Source: PALSA-1353 sp050014015 (GTDB taxonomy: Bacteria > Planctomycetota > Phycisphaerae > Tepidisphaerales > Tepidisphaeraceae). From it: 64,000 nt of DNA. The stretch lies in contig JBEKEC010000028.1 in assembly GCA_050014015.1 (NCBI GenBank), positions 3,810 to 67,809 on the forward strand, given 5' to 3'. A program made the position numbers and the translations under genes. The notes beneath the pieces are model-generated. The model had not been told where the DNA came from. It searched no databases and was given only the letters and a program-made list of their open reading frames with translations. This document shows, in pieces, positions 26,173-36,218 of the stretch; the stretch's first letter is position 1; each line of letters begins with the position of its first letter.

Positions 26173-27128
26173 GTTGCCGCCGCTCGTCGTCGGCGTCCGC
26201 TGAGCAGGTAGATCGCGGCCCGCAATTCAAGCAACGGGTCGGCCGACGGCTCGATTCCGTCGATGCGCGGAATCGGGTCGAAGATGATGTGCTTCTGTTC
26301 CCCGGCGTTGTCCGCCACGGGCTGCGTGAGAGTGATCGCCCCAAGTTCCAACAGCGGTCGATCCGCCGGCCAGTGGATGGTCGCATCGTCTACGACGTCG
26401 CCCGCATCGGCCAACTGCACGAGCACTCGAAATTCGATCGGACTTCGGGCGATTCTTTGCTGCAACTCGTCAAATAAATAGGTGGGCGCCTTGCCCGCCG
26501 TTGTCGCCGCATTCAGATGTTCGTTGCCTGCCGCTGGAACAATTCGATATCGTCCGAATCGTGCCGCCCCATCCTTGTTGATGAAGCGGTACGCCGTGAC
26601 GCCAAAATAAGTCTCGCGCGCGAAACTTGCCGGAGCCGGCTTGGGGGTTTGCACGAACTTCAGCGCCGCAGGATGCGAGCCCAGGAACTTTTCAATCGGC
26701 GCTGGGTGGGCGGGATCGGACGGCTTGGAAGGATCGCTGGTCGCGATCGCGGTTAAAAATTCCAGGAATTCGTCGCCAGTGCGGGTGGGGAAACCATCGG
26801 TTGAGTGGCTGACAATATCGGTGTGGCTGTGCTCGGCCAGATGAAATCGAATGGCCAGCCCGCGCGGGTCGGCATTCCCGTCGTTATCGGGTAGCAACGG
26901 AAGGCCGGTTGAGTTGGAAAAACGCACGGTCACAGGCGTGGATATCCGAACGACGTGTGGTGCCCGCGTAAGCGAAGTCGCCCTTGAAGAAGGCGTAAAT
27001 TTTCCAGTCAGCATCATTCCCTTGGCGTGCGCGGCCCGAAAACCCGGGTGAAGGCCGAATATCGTGTCGAACTTATTAAGAATGCTTTGACTGAGCGCCA
27101 TCAACTTTTCGTCGTTGGGAAATGGCAT
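26169..27128 (-). CDS. catalase-related haem peroxidase
   Basis: A 319-residue protein of the catalase-like (SrpA/KatA-related mini-catalase) family. GFRAAHAKGMMLTGKF holds the distal histidine, VRFSNSTGLPLLPDNDGNADPRGLAIRF is the conserved haem-pocket region, YFGVTAYRFINKDG follows, and DPLLELRAAIYLLSGRRR near the C-terminus carries the proximal tyrosine in an R-x-x-x-Y arrangement. These proteins use peroxide for detoxification or peroxidation. I chose the start at 27128 because AAGGAG precedes it and the residues added upstream look non-coding. It shares a palindromic repeat end with sppA. Confidence 0.9.
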   Translation of the reverse strand: MPFPNDEKLMALSQSILNKFDTIFGLHPGFRAAHAKGMMLTGKFTPSSRATSLTRAPHVVRISTPVTVRFSNSTGLPLLPDNDGNADPRGLAIRFHLAEHSHTDIVSHSTDGFPTRTGDEFLEFLTAIATSDPSKPSDPAHPAPIEKFLGSHPAALKFVQTPKPAPASFARETYFGVTAYRFINKDGAARFGRYRIVPAAGNEHLNAATTAGKAPTYLFDELQQRIARSPIEFRVLVQLADAGDVVDDATIHWPADRPLLELGAITLTQPVADNAGEQKHIIFDPIPRIDGIEPSADPLLELRAAIYLLSGRRRRAAAT

Positions 27129-27214
27129 GTGGCTCTCCTTATAATTCGCGATTCTAGTCACGGGGTCTGCCAAAGAACACGGCAAAATCAATTCGGTTTC
27201 GCGCAGCTTCGCGG

Positions 27215-27661
27215 CTAGGGTTGCGTGGCGCTGGTGGAATCGGTGGCGATTTCGGCGTGGATGGGGACGTCATCGGTCAATTTCAGCCAGCCGACTGCGT
27301 ACGGCTGGCCGGGGGGAAGCGTGGCGTCGTGGAGCGAGGGCTGAGGTTGGAAGCGAAGGCTTCTGCGGCCGGTGTCCATCGCGTCGAATTGGGAAAGGCC
27401 TTTGGCATCGACGAGATCGGCGTCGGGCCAGGTGACGTCCACCGGCACGGCGAGGGGGCCGGGGGCGTCGCCGGTGTTCGTGAGGTCGATTTCCGTCAGC
27501 TTGGCCTCGGGATGCCGTAGATTGATATGGATGTCCGGCTTTCCCAAGCCGATTGAGCCGTGGCGTTGGCGTTGATGGAGGACCCAGAGGAGGATGGCGG
27601 CAAGGAAGAGTGTATCGACGACAATGAAGGGGATCAGGAAAGTTTTGACGCGGGGATTCAC
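27215..27661 (-). CDS. small membrane-anchored protein next to sdhB
   Basis: A 148-residue protein with an N-terminal membrane helix (FLIPFIVVDTLFLAAILLWVL) and a soluble part with a short beta-rich stretch (PDIHINLRHPEAKLTEIDL) and a conserved-looking GRRSLRFQPQPS motif. The chosen start is a GTG 7 bases after the sdhB-like stop; an ATG at 27736 is in frame but lies inside sdhB. No family is recognised. Its position suggests a role with the membrane complex that uses the iron-sulfur subunit. Confidence 0.65.
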   Translation of the reverse strand: MNPRVKTFLIPFIVVDTLFLAAILLWVLHQRQRHGSIGLGKPDIHINLRHPEAKLTEIDLTNTGDAPGPLAVPVDVTWPDADLVDAKGLSQFDAMDTGRRSLRFQPQPSLHDATLPPGQPYAVGWLKLTDDVPIHAEIATDSTSATQP

Positions 27662-27668
27662 GGATAAA

Positions 27669-28460
27669 TCATCTCGTGAAGAATTTTTTGATGAGGTGAA
27701 CGGTTGCCTGCCGACCGACGGTGGCGATGCTTTCAAGGAGCGGGATTTCCTTGGGGCAAACCTGGACGCAATTGCCGGCCTTGGAGCAGTCGCCGAGGCC
27801 GCCGTTTTCCATCAACGCGTTGAGGCGATCTTCCTTCAGCGCCGCGCCGGTGGGGTGATCGTTGAAGAGGCGGACCTGGCTGATGACTGCGGCGCCGATG
27901 AAATGATTGACCGGGGTATATTGCGGGCAGGCATCGAGGCAACATCCGCAACTGATGCAGCGCGAAAGGGGATAGCGTTCTTCCTGAAGCCGCCGGGAGA
28001 TTTGCGGGCCTTTGCCCAGATCGTAAGTTCCATCGACCGGGACCCAGGCCTTGACGCGTTTCAAATCGCTGAACAGACGTGAACGATCGACGAAGAGGTC
28101 GCGAACGAGGGGGAACTTGCCCATCGGTTCGAGGGTGATGGCACGTCCGGCTCCAAGCCGATCGACGAGGGCGGAGCAGCTTTGGCGTGCTCTGCCGTTG
28201 ATGACCATGGTGCAGGCGCCGCAGACTTCTTCGAGGCATCCGCTGTCGTACACGACCGGGGTCGTGGATTTGCCGTCGGTGGTAGTGGGGTGGGCGGCAA
28301 TGTATTGGAGGCAGGAGATGATGTTCATGTTTGGCCGGCGCGGGACGGCAAATTCCTCCCAACGGGATGGCTGGGCGGGTCCATCCTGGCGGCGAATCCG
28401 CAACGTCACGGTGCTGTCGGACGACGCCGGGGGATGCGGTTCGGTGGTGGTGGGGTTCAT
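27669..28460 (-). CDS. sdhB: succinate dehydrogenase/fumarate reductase iron-sulfur subunit
   Basis: Electron-transfer subunit of complex II, 263 residues. Ligands visible are the 2Fe-2S set Cys75, Cys80, Cys83 and Cys95 (DSGCLEEVCGACTMVINGRA), the 4Fe-4S motif CISCGCCLDACP (Cys168, 171, 174, 178), and the 3Fe-4S region CSKAGNCVQVCPKEIPL. This is the full normal set. No sdhA or sdhC gene adjoins it: upstream is a divergent efflux operon, downstream only a small membrane protein, so its partners lie elsewhere. The N-terminal 15 residues are Pro/Thr/Ser-rich and may be non-functional. Confidence 0.92.
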   Translation of the reverse strand: MNPTTTEPHPPASSDSTVTLRIRRQDGPAQPSRWEEFAVPRRPNMNIISCLQYIAAHPTTTDGKSTTPVVYDSGCLEEVCGACTMVINGRARQSCSALVDRLGAGRAITLEPMGKFPLVRDLFVDRSRLFSDLKRVKAWVPVDGTYDLGKGPQISRRLQEERYPLSRCISCGCCLDACPQYTPVNHFIGAAVISQVRLFNDHPTGAALKEDRLNALMENGGLGDCSKAGNCVQVCPKEIPLLESIATVGRQATVHLIKKFFTR

Positions 28461-28614
28461 TTATCTAGCACTTTAGAAGGCAAAGCCCTTTGGCACAAGA
28501 TGATGGGTTGCGGATTTATATTTGGGATGTCGCGTGTGGAAAGTGGGGAGGGAATGGAGAGATAGATTGCCGATGGGATAGGATCGCGGGTTATGGGATG
28601 TTGTGCGCGAGCGG

Positions 28615-28643
28615 TTGCGACCGATAATAAATATGCGTAGATT
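28615..28643 (+). promoter_or_regulatory. candidate promoter of the RND efflux operon
   Basis: TTGCGA (28615-28620) and TAGATT (28638-28643) are separated by 17 bases, a reasonable match to a housekeeping-type promoter, and end 17 bases before the ATG at 28661. The short leader is followed by GCTGAGG as ribosome binding site. This is a consensus reading only. Confidence 0.35.
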
Positions 28644-28660
28644 CTAGGATTAAGCTGAGG

Positions 28661-29992
28661 ATGATGAGCCTGGAAACGACTGTTAAACAATCGCCGCAAC
28701 CACCGCCGCTGAACGGACCGCAATTCCCAATCGAAGGGGGTAAATCGCGTTCGCTCTGGATCTTGTGGCTAGTGATTGTTTGCGTGTTGAGCGGGATCGT
28801 TGCGCTGGTGGTTTATCGGCTGCGCACAAGCCAGGCCAATGCATCCAGCCGGACCAACGTGGGCGGGCGGGGCATTCCGGTGGACGTGGCGATGGCGGAG
28901 CGTGGGAACCTGCCCGTCTATCAGGATGCCCTGCTGGGCACGGTGACGCCGATCCAGACCGTCACGATTCACACTCGCGTGGACGGTCAATTGATCAAGG
29001 TCGCGTTTGTCGAGGGGCAGATCGTCAAAAAGGGCGATTTGTTGGTGCAGATCGATCCCAATCCATTCAAGGCGCAACTGGAGCAGGCCCAGGGCCAGCT
29101 TGCCAAGGATCAGGCGTCGCTCAAGGACGCGCAATTGGATTTGACCCGTTACAAGCAAGCGCCGGATGCATACACGGCTCAGCAGATCGACACGCAGGAA
29201 GCGCTGGTGGAGCAGGATGCCGGAGCCGTCAAGAGCGATGAGGGGGCGATTTACAGCGCCCAGGTGCAGTTGGACTACTGCACGATTACATCGCCGGTGA
29301 CGGGTTTGGCGGGAATTCGCCTGGTGGACGTGGGGAACATCGTTCATTCCTCGGATGCGGGCGGGATTGTCGTGATTACCCAGTTGCAGCCGATCACGGT
29401 GATTTTTCCGATTGAGCAGGCATGTATTTCAGATGTGCTGACGTCTTCGGGCCGGGTTCCGCCGCTGGAGGCGACCGCGTTCGACGGCGATCGGGAGATT
29501 GCCAGGGGGAAGCTGGAGGCGGTGGACAGCCAGGTGGATACGACCACCGGCACCGTGAAGCTGAGAGCGCAGTTCGATAACGAGAAGCTTGAGCTGTTTC
29601 CGAATCAGCTTTTGAAGGTGAGACTGTTGGTGAACACGTTGAGGCGCGTGGTGCTGATTCCAACGGAAGCGGTGCAGACCGGGCCGGATTTTTCGTTTGT
29701 CTATGCGGTGAAATCGGACAACACCGTGGAAGTGCGCACGATCAAGCCTGGGCAGAGCCAGATCGTTGACGGACAGGACATGACCGCGATCGACGAGGGC
29801 CTGTCGGCAGGTGAAACGGTGGTCACCAACGGAGTGGACAAGCTTCAGGCGGGTTCGAAGGTGGATCCGACGCGGGGGGGCACGACGAGACCGACGACGC
29901 GATCCGGCACCACGCGCCCCGGCGGGCATATCCGCCGGTCGCTGACCAACGATTCAGATCAGCCGGCTACTCCTGTGAGGAATGGCGAATGA
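28661..29992 (+). CDS. RND efflux periplasmic adaptor (MdtA-like)
   Basis: Membrane-fusion protein linking the inner-membrane pump to an outer-membrane channel, 443 residues. An N-terminal membrane helix (about 31-53) is followed by the lipoyl halves (VDGQLIKVAFVEGQIVKKGDLLVQID and LDYCTITSPVTGLAGIRLVDVGNIV) around a helical hairpin of about 75 residues, then the beta-barrel and membrane-proximal domains. A Thr/Arg/Gly-rich tail follows. The ATG has GCTGAGG upstream. It is the first gene of a three-gene operon with two pump subunits and overlaps the next start by 4 bases. Confidence 0.93.
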   Translation: MMSLETTVKQSPQPPPLNGPQFPIEGGKSRSLWILWLVIVCVLSGIVALVVYRLRTSQANASSRTNVGGRGIPVDVAMAERGNLPVYQDALLGTVTPIQTVTIHTRVDGQLIKVAFVEGQIVKKGDLLVQIDPNPFKAQLEQAQGQLAKDQASLKDAQLDLTRYKQAPDAYTAQQIDTQEALVEQDAGAVKSDEGAIYSAQVQLDYCTITSPVTGLAGIRLVDVGNIVHSSDAGGIVVITQLQPITVIFPIEQACISDVLTSSGRVPPLEATAFDGDREIARGKLEAVDSQVDTTTGTVKLRAQFDNEKLELFPNQLLKVRLLVNTLRRVVLIPTEAVQTGPDFSFVYAVKSDNTVEVRTIKPGQSQIVDGQDMTAIDEGLSAGETVVTNGVDKLQAGSKVDPTRGGTTRPTTRSGTTRPGGHIRRSLTNDSDQPATPVRNGE

Positions 29993-32900
29993 GCCCGTCC
30001 AGGCCATTTATTCTGCGGCCTGTAGCGACCTCACTACTAATGACCGGCATCCTGCTGGTCGGCGTTGTCGCGTACCGGCAGTTGCCGGTGTCGGCATTGC
30101 CCGAGGTGGATTATCCCACCATCCAGGTGGTGACGTTTTATCCTGGGGCCAGTCCGGACGTGATGGCGTCATCGGTGACCGCGCCGCTCGAGCGGCAGTT
30201 CGGGCAGGTCCCCGGACTCAACCAGATGACCTCCACCAGCAGCCAGGGAAGCTCGCTGATAACGCTTCAATTCACGTTGGAATTGAACATCGACGTGGCG
30301 GAGCAGGAGGTTCAGGCGGCAATCAACGCGGCGGCGACATATCTGCCCAGGGGCCTGCCCAATCCACCGATCTACAGCAAGGTGAACCCTGCGGATACGC
30401 CGATCCTGACGCTGGCGCTGACCAGCGACACGATGCCGCTGTCCAAGGTGGAGGATTTGGCCGACAGCCGGCTGGCGGAGAAGATTTCGCAATTGCCGGG
30501 CGTGGGGCTGGTGAGCATCAGCGGGGGGCAAAAACCGGCAGTGCGGATTCAGGCCAATCCAACGCTTCTCTCGGCGATGGGCCTGACGATGGAGGATCTG
30601 CGAACGATCATTCCGGAGCACAACGTCGATCAGGCCAAGGGTAGTTTCGACGGTCCGCATCAGGCGTACATCATCGGCGCCAATGACCAGATTAGTTCCG
30701 CCAAGGATTACATGCCGATCATCGTGGCATACCGGAACGGGGCGCCGATTCGGCTGTCGGACGTGGCGGCGGTCGTCGACGGGGTGCAGGACGTGCGGGA
30801 AGCGGCGTGGATGAACCGCCAGCCCGCGGTGATTCTCAATATCCAGCGCCAGCCGGGGGCCAACATCATCTCCGTCGTCGATGGGATCAAAAAGCTCCTG
30901 CCGCAATTGAAATCCTCCATGCCCGCGTCCGTGCAGATCACCAACCTCACGGACCGGACGGTGACGATCCGCGCCTCGGTGGCCGACGTGGAATTCGAAC
31001 TGGGGCTGACCGTCGTCCTGGTCGTGCTGGTGATCTTCGCGTTCCTCCGCAACCTGCGGGCGACGATCATTCCCAGCGTCGCGGTTCCGCTGTCCCTGGT
31101 GGGGACGTTCGGCGTGATGTACCTGCTCGGCTACAGCATCAACAACCTGACGCTCATGGCGCTGACCATCTCCACGGGGTTCGTGGTGGATGACGCCATC
31201 GTCATGATCGAAAACATCATCCGCTATATCGAAGAGGGCGATTCGCCGCTCCAGGCCGCGCTCAAAGGCTCCGAACAGATCGGGTTTACCATCATCTCGC
31301 TGAGCGTTTCGCTCATCGCGGCGCTGATCCCGCTGCTGTTCATGGGAGACATTGTCGGACGCCTGTTCCGCGAGTTCGCGGTGACGCTCAGCGTGACCAT
31401 CGTCGTTTCGGCGATCGTTTCCCTGACGCTGACGCCGATGATGTGCGGCCTGCTCCTGCGCCATACGCCCGAGAGCGAGCAGGGATGGCTCTTCCGCAAA
31501 TCCGAAAGCATCTACCGCGGCGTGATCGAATTCTACGGATTCACGCTGCAATGGGTGCTGCGGCATCAGGTGGCGACGTTGCTGATTGCCGTGGCGACGC
31601 TGGGCGTGACGGTCTGGCTTTACGTCCTTATCCCCAAGGGCTTTTTCCCCGTGCAGGACACCGGCGTGATTCTCGGCGTATCCGAAGCGGCGCAGACCGT
31701 TTCCTTCCCCGCCATGGCCAAGGCCCAGCAACAGATGGCCGACCTGATCCTTCAGGATCCGGCGGTCGATAGTTTGTCGTCGTTCATCGGCATCGACGGA
31801 ACCAACACGACCATCAACACCGGCCGGATTCAGATCAACCTCAAGCCGATCGAGGAGCGGAAAATCGGCGCCAGCGACGTGATACGGCGATTGCAGCCGG
31901 TGCTGGATCGCGTGACGGGGATCACCCTTTACATGCAGCCGGTGCAGGATTTGACCGTCGAGGACCGGGTCAGCCGCACCCAATTCCAGTACACGCTGGA
32001 AGACCCGAACCCCGATGAACTGGCCCAATGGGTTCCGCGGTTTGTGGATGCGATGCGGCAGATTCCCGAGCTGCGCGACATCGCCACGGACCAGCAGAAC
32101 ATGGGCCTGTCCACGACGCTGGTGATCGACCGCGACGCCGCCAGCCGGCTGGGAATCACGGCTCAGGCACTGGATGACACGCTATACGATGCGTTCGGCC
32201 AGCGGCAGATTTCAACGATCTTTACCCAGTTGAACCAGTATTACGTGGTGCTGGAAGTCGATCCGAAATATCAGCGGAATCCGCGGGATTTGCAGAACAT
32301 CTACGTACACGCGGCCAACGGAAACATGGTGCCGCTGGCGCAGTTCACGCACTTGGAAAAGCTGGCGTCGCCGCTGGCGGTGAATCACCAGGGTCAGTTC
32401 GCGGCGGTGACGATCTCGTTCAACCTGGCGCCGGATGCCTCGCTGGGAGCGGCGGTCAGCGCCATCGACGCGCTGCAGAAGAAATTGAACGTGCCGCTCA
32501 GCGTTCAGACCGCGTTCCAGGGCACGGCGGCGGCGTTCGAGGCGTCGCTGACCAACGAGCCGCTGCTGATCCTGGCCGCCCTGGTCACGGTCTACATCGT
32601 TCTGGGCGTGCTGTACGAAAGCTACGTGCATCCGGTCACGATTCTATCGACGCTTCCGTCGGCGGGGGTGGGGGCGCTATTGGCGCTGCTGCTTTGCGGG
32701 ACGGAGCTCACCGTCATCGCGCTGATCGGACTCATTCTGCTGATCGGGATCGTCAAGAAAAATGCGATCATGATGATCGACTTCGCGCTGGAGGCGGAAC
32801 GGAAGGAAGGCAAATCGCCGGTGGACGCCATATTCCAGGCGTGTCTGCTGCGGTTCAGGCCGATCATGATGACGACGGCGGCGGCACTGTTCGCCGGATT

Positions 32901-33108
32901 GCCGCTGGCGCTGGGGACGGGCATGGGCGCGGAACTGCGCAAGCCGCTCGGCATCGCCATCGTCGGGGGGCTCATCTTCAGCCAGATTCTGACGCTCTAC
33001 ACCACGCCGGTGATTTATCTGGCGTTTGACCGATTGGCCAAGCGGCTGGGCGGCGCCGTGGTGCGCGAGCCGACGCCGCAGTCCCTGGCGCCGGAGGAAC
33101 TGTCGTGA
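29989..33108 (+). CDS. RND efflux pump inner-membrane subunit 1 (MdtB-like)
   Basis: A 1039-residue proton-driven multidrug exporter of the HAE1 family, with 12 membrane helices and two large periplasmic loops. Diagnostic elements: N-terminal FILRPVATSLLMTGILLVGV, the proton-relay aspartates in VVDDAIVMIENI (TM4) and the lysine motif IVKKNAIMMIDFALEAE (TM10). The porter-loop motif ISTIFTQLNQYYVVLEV is typical of MdtB/MdtC. It overlaps the adaptor stop and the next pump gene, which allows a heteromeric pump as in MdtBC. No TolC-like outer-membrane gene is present nearby. Confidence 0.95.
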   Translation: MSPSRPFILRPVATSLLMTGILLVGVVAYRQLPVSALPEVDYPTIQVVTFYPGASPDVMASSVTAPLERQFGQVPGLNQMTSTSSQGSSLITLQFTLELNIDVAEQEVQAAINAAATYLPRGLPNPPIYSKVNPADTPILTLALTSDTMPLSKVEDLADSRLAEKISQLPGVGLVSISGGQKPAVRIQANPTLLSAMGLTMEDLRTIIPEHNVDQAKGSFDGPHQAYIIGANDQISSAKDYMPIIVAYRNGAPIRLSDVAAVVDGVQDVREAAWMNRQPAVILNIQRQPGANIISVVDGIKKLLPQLKSSMPASVQITNLTDRTVTIRASVADVEFELGLTVVLVVLVIFAFLRNLRATIIPSVAVPLSLVGTFGVMYLLGYSINNLTLMALTISTGFVVDDAIVMIENIIRYIEEGDSPLQAALKGSEQIGFTIISLSVSLIAALIPLLFMGDIVGRLFREFAVTLSVTIVVSAIVSLTLTPMMCGLLLRHTPESEQGWLFRKSESIYRGVIEFYGFTLQWVLRHQVATLLIAVATLGVTVWLYVLIPKGFFPVQDTGVILGVSEAAQTVSFPAMAKAQQQMADLILQDPAVDSLSSFIGIDGTNTTINTGRIQINLKPIEERKIGASDVIRRLQPVLDRVTGITLYMQPVQDLTVEDRVSRTQFQYTLEDPNPDELAQWVPRFVDAMRQIPELRDIATDQQNMGLSTTLVIDRDAASRLGITAQALDDTLYDAFGQRQISTIFTQLNQYYVVLEVDPKYQRNPRDLQNIYVHAANGNMVPLAQFTHLEKLASPLAVNHQGQFAAVTISFNLAPDASLGAAVSAIDALQKKLNVPLSVQTAFQGTAAAFEASLTNEPLLILAALVTVYIVLGVLYESYVHPVTILSTLPSAGVGALLALLLCGTELTVIALIGLILLIGIVKKNAIMMIDFALEAERKEGKSPVDAIFQACLLRFRPIMMTTAAALFAGLPLALGTGMGAELRKPLGIAIVGGLIFSQILTLYTTPVIYLAFDRLAKRLGGAVVREPTPQSLAPEELS

Positions 33109-36100
33109 GCATTTCCACGCCGTTCATCCAACGTCCGGTGGGGACGACGCTGCTGACGATCGCGATAGCGCTGTCGGGGATATTGGCGTACCAGTTTCTG
33201 CCGGTGTCGCCGTTGCCGCAGGTGGATTTCCCGACGATTTCGGTGGGCGCCGGCCTGCCCGGTGCAAGCCCGGAAACGATGGCGACGAGCGTCGCCACGC
33301 CGCTGGAGCGGCAATTCGGGCGCATCGCGTCCGTCACCGAGATGACGTCGACCAGCTCGCTGGGTTCGACCGGCATCACGCTCCAGTTTGACCTGAACCG
33401 GAACATTGACGCCGCGGCCCGCGACGTTCAGGCGGCGATCAACGCGGCCCGCAGCAATCTGCCCGCCGATCTTCCTTCGCAACCGACCTATCGCAAGGTG
33501 AATCCCGCCGACGCGCCCATTCTGATCATCGCGATGACCTCCGACGTGTATTCCAAGGCGCGGATGTACGATGCGGCCGATTCGATCCTGGCGCAAAAGC
33601 TGTCGCAGGTGGCGGGGGTGGGTCAGGTTTTCGTTGGGGGCGGAGCTTCGCCCGCCGTGCGCGTCGAGGTGGACCCGACGGCGCTGAACAACCGGGGCAT
33701 TTCGCTAAGTTCCGTGGCCAGCGTTTTGCAGACCGCCAACGCCAATCTCGCCAAGGGAGAGCTCTCCGACAATCTCCGTTCGACGGCACTCAGCACGACC
33801 GATCAGCTCTTCAAGGCCGACGACTACAAAAAGCAACTGGTGGCATACTCCCACGGCGCGCCGGTTCGCCTGCAAGACGTGGCGGACGTCGAGGAGTCGG
33901 TCGCCGATATTCGGACGGCGGGCTTTGCCGATGGGATTCCGGCCGTGGTCATCATCATTTTCCGACAGCCCAACGCGAACATCATCGACGCCGTGGACCG
34001 TGTGCGGGCGATCATGCCGGAACTGCAAGCCGAAGTTCCGGCCGGAATGAAGCTGAAGGTCGTGATGGACCGCACCACCACCATCCGCGCCTCGGTCCAT
34101 ACCACCCAGATCACTCTCATGACGTCCGTCAGTCTGGTGGTGCTGGTCGTCTATCTTTTCCTGCGGGATTGGCGGTCGACTTTCATTCCCAGCATCGCCG
34201 TGCCGGTTTCGCTGGTGGGAACGTTCGGCGTGATGTACCTGGTCGGTTACACGGTGGACAACCTTTCGCTCATGGCCTTGACCATCGCGACGGGCTTCGT
34301 GGTGGATGATGCCATTGTTGTCATCGAGAACATCACGCGATACCTGGAACAGGGAATGCGCCCGATGCAGGCGGCCCTGGTGGGGGCCAAGGAAATCGGG
34401 TTTACCGTCATCTCAATCAGCGCGTCTCTGGTGGCGGTGTTCATCCCGATTTTGCTGATGGGGGGAATCGTGGGGCGGCTGTTCAGGGAATTCGCGGTGG
34501 TGCTCTCGACCGCCATCGCGATTTCGCTGGTGGTTTCACTTACCGCCACGCCGATGTTGTGCGCGTTGCTGCTGCGACCCAAGGAGGAGCATCGGCACGG
34601 GTGGTTTTACCGGATCAGCGAGGGGGCTTTTCAGCGGATATTATCCGGGTATCGCAGGACGCTGACGGTGGCGCTGGGGCATCCGCTGGTGATGCTGTTT
34701 GTGACGCTGATCACGTTGGTGCTGACCGCCGCGCTTTACGTGTTCGTGCCCAAGGGGTTTTTCCCGCAACAGGATGCCGGGCGTTTGGGCGGTTCGATCC
34801 TCGCCGACCAGGCGACCAGCTTCCAGGCCATGCGGGGCATGGTGGTCGAATTGGCCGGGATTGTCGCCCAGGACCCGGGCGTCAGCGACGTGATCGCCTC
34901 CGCGGGCGGTGGAAGAGGGACCACCAATACCGCCAACATGTTCATCAGCCTCAAAGACCTGAGTGAGCGCAAAGTGAGCGCCGACCAGATTGTCAACCGG
35001 CTTCGGGCGAAGCTGTCGCACGTGCCGGGCGCCACGCTATATTTACGGGCCTTTCAGGATGTCCAAGTCGGCGGACGCGCCAGCAACGCGCAATGGCAAT
35101 ACACGCTCCAGGGCGACGATCTGAAGGAACTGCTCAACTGGGCGCCGCGCGTGCTTGACCGGCTCAAGACCCTGCCCAACCTGGCGGACGTGAATACCGA
35201 CCAGCAGGTCAACGGGCTGGAGGCAATGGTGACGATCGACCGCGACGCCGCCAGCCGCCTGGGGATCACCCCGCAACAAATCGATCAGGTCCTGGTCGAT
35301 GCGTTCGGCCAGAGCCAGGTTTCCATCATGTACACCCAGCTCAACCAATATCACGTCATCATGGAGGTTGCGCCGTCGTTCTGGCAAAACCCGCACGGTT
35401 TGGACTATATCTATCTCCCCGGCCCGGGCGGCAAGCAGGTTCCGCTGAGCCAGATCGCCAAATTCTCCCGTGATACGACTTCCCTGTCCGTGAACCACCA
35501 GGGTCAATATCCCGCGGTGACGATTTCCTTCAACCTGCTGCCCGGCGTTTCGCTCGGCGATGCGGTGACGGAAATCAACGAGGCCGAAGGCCGCATGGGA
35601 CTTCCCGGTTCCATCCACGGCAGCTTCCAGGGCACGGCCCAGGCGTATCAAGACGCCCGGTCCAACCAAGTGTTCCTGATCATCGGCGCGGTGGTGACCG
35701 TCTATATCGTGCTGGGAATGCTCTATGAGAGCCTGATCCATCCGATCACGATTCTTTCGACGCTTCCCTCGGCCGGGGTCGGCGCGCTCCTGGCCCTGCT
35801 CATGTTTGGCGCCGACCTGGACGTCATGGGAATGATCGGGATCATTCTGCTGATCGGAATCGTCAAGAAAAACGCGATCATCATGATCGACTTCGCGATC
35901 GCGGCCGAACGACGCGACGGAATTCCACCGAAGGAGGCGATTTTCCAGGCTTGTCTGCTCCGCTTCCGCCCGATCATGATGACGACCATGGCCGCACTGC
36001 TCGGCGGATTGCCGCTGGCATTGGGACACGGAACCGGCTCGGAACTCCGCAAACCGCTGGGCATCGCCATCGTCGGCGGATTGATCTTCAGCCAGATGCT

Positions 36101-36218
36101 GACGCTCTACACGACGCCGGTGGTTTACCTGTATATGGACCGGCTGCGGCTATGGCTGAAGACGGCGATGCATCGCCGACCGATCGAGGACGCAAAGATA
36201 GTAGCGTTGCCGAGTTAG
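33105..36218 (+). CDS. RND efflux pump inner-membrane subunit 2 (MdtC-like)
   Basis: Paralogue of the preceding pump, 1037 residues, same HAE1 family. The start overlaps the previous stop by 4 bases. Conserved elements are the opening FIQRPVGTTLLTIAIALSG, VVDDAIVVIENI in TM4, SIMYTQLNQYHVIMEVAP in the porter domain and IVKKNAIIMIDFAIAAE in TM10. Two pump subunits after one adaptor is the MdtABC layout, in which a mixed trimer forms; that is inference from gene order. Its stop overlaps by 4 bases the stop of a DsbA-like gene on the opposite strand, leaving no room for a separate terminator. Confidence 0.95.
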   Translation: MSISTPFIQRPVGTTLLTIAIALSGILAYQFLPVSPLPQVDFPTISVGAGLPGASPETMATSVATPLERQFGRIASVTEMTSTSSLGSTGITLQFDLNRNIDAAARDVQAAINAARSNLPADLPSQPTYRKVNPADAPILIIAMTSDVYSKARMYDAADSILAQKLSQVAGVGQVFVGGGASPAVRVEVDPTALNNRGISLSSVASVLQTANANLAKGELSDNLRSTALSTTDQLFKADDYKKQLVAYSHGAPVRLQDVADVEESVADIRTAGFADGIPAVVIIIFRQPNANIIDAVDRVRAIMPELQAEVPAGMKLKVVMDRTTTIRASVHTTQITLMTSVSLVVLVVYLFLRDWRSTFIPSIAVPVSLVGTFGVMYLVGYTVDNLSLMALTIATGFVVDDAIVVIENITRYLEQGMRPMQAALVGAKEIGFTVISISASLVAVFIPILLMGGIVGRLFREFAVVLSTAIAISLVVSLTATPMLCALLLRPKEEHRHGWFYRISEGAFQRILSGYRRTLTVALGHPLVMLFVTLITLVLTAALYVFVPKGFFPQQDAGRLGGSILADQATSFQAMRGMVVELAGIVAQDPGVSDVIASAGGGRGTTNTANMFISLKDLSERKVSADQIVNRLRAKLSHVPGATLYLRAFQDVQVGGRASNAQWQYTLQGDDLKELLNWAPRVLDRLKTLPNLADVNTDQQVNGLEAMVTIDRDAASRLGITPQQIDQVLVDAFGQSQVSIMYTQLNQYHVIMEVAPSFWQNPHGLDYIYLPGPGGKQVPLSQIAKFSRDTTSLSVNHQGQYPAVTISFNLLPGVSLGDAVTEINEAEGRMGLPGSIHGSFQGTAQAYQDARSNQVFLIIGAVVTVYIVLGMLYESLIHPITILSTLPSAGVGALLALLMFGADLDVMGMIGIILLIGIVKKNAIIMIDFAIAAERRDGIPPKEAIFQACLLRFRPIMMTTMAALLGGLPLALGHGTGSELRKPLGIAIVGGLIFSQMLTLYTTPVVYLYMDRLRLWLKTAMHRRPIEDAKIVALPS

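Noticed and set aside
30169..32028. Long frame antisense to the first RND pump (about 619 codons)
   Set aside because: Asp/His/Arg-rich mirror of a membrane protein gene; no independent start signal or domain.
28661..36218. RND operon as a heavy-metal (CzcA-type) exporter
   Set aside because: Both pumps carry the VVDDAIV motif and porter-loop motifs of drug exporters (HAE1), and two pump subunits follow one adaptor as in MdtABC.
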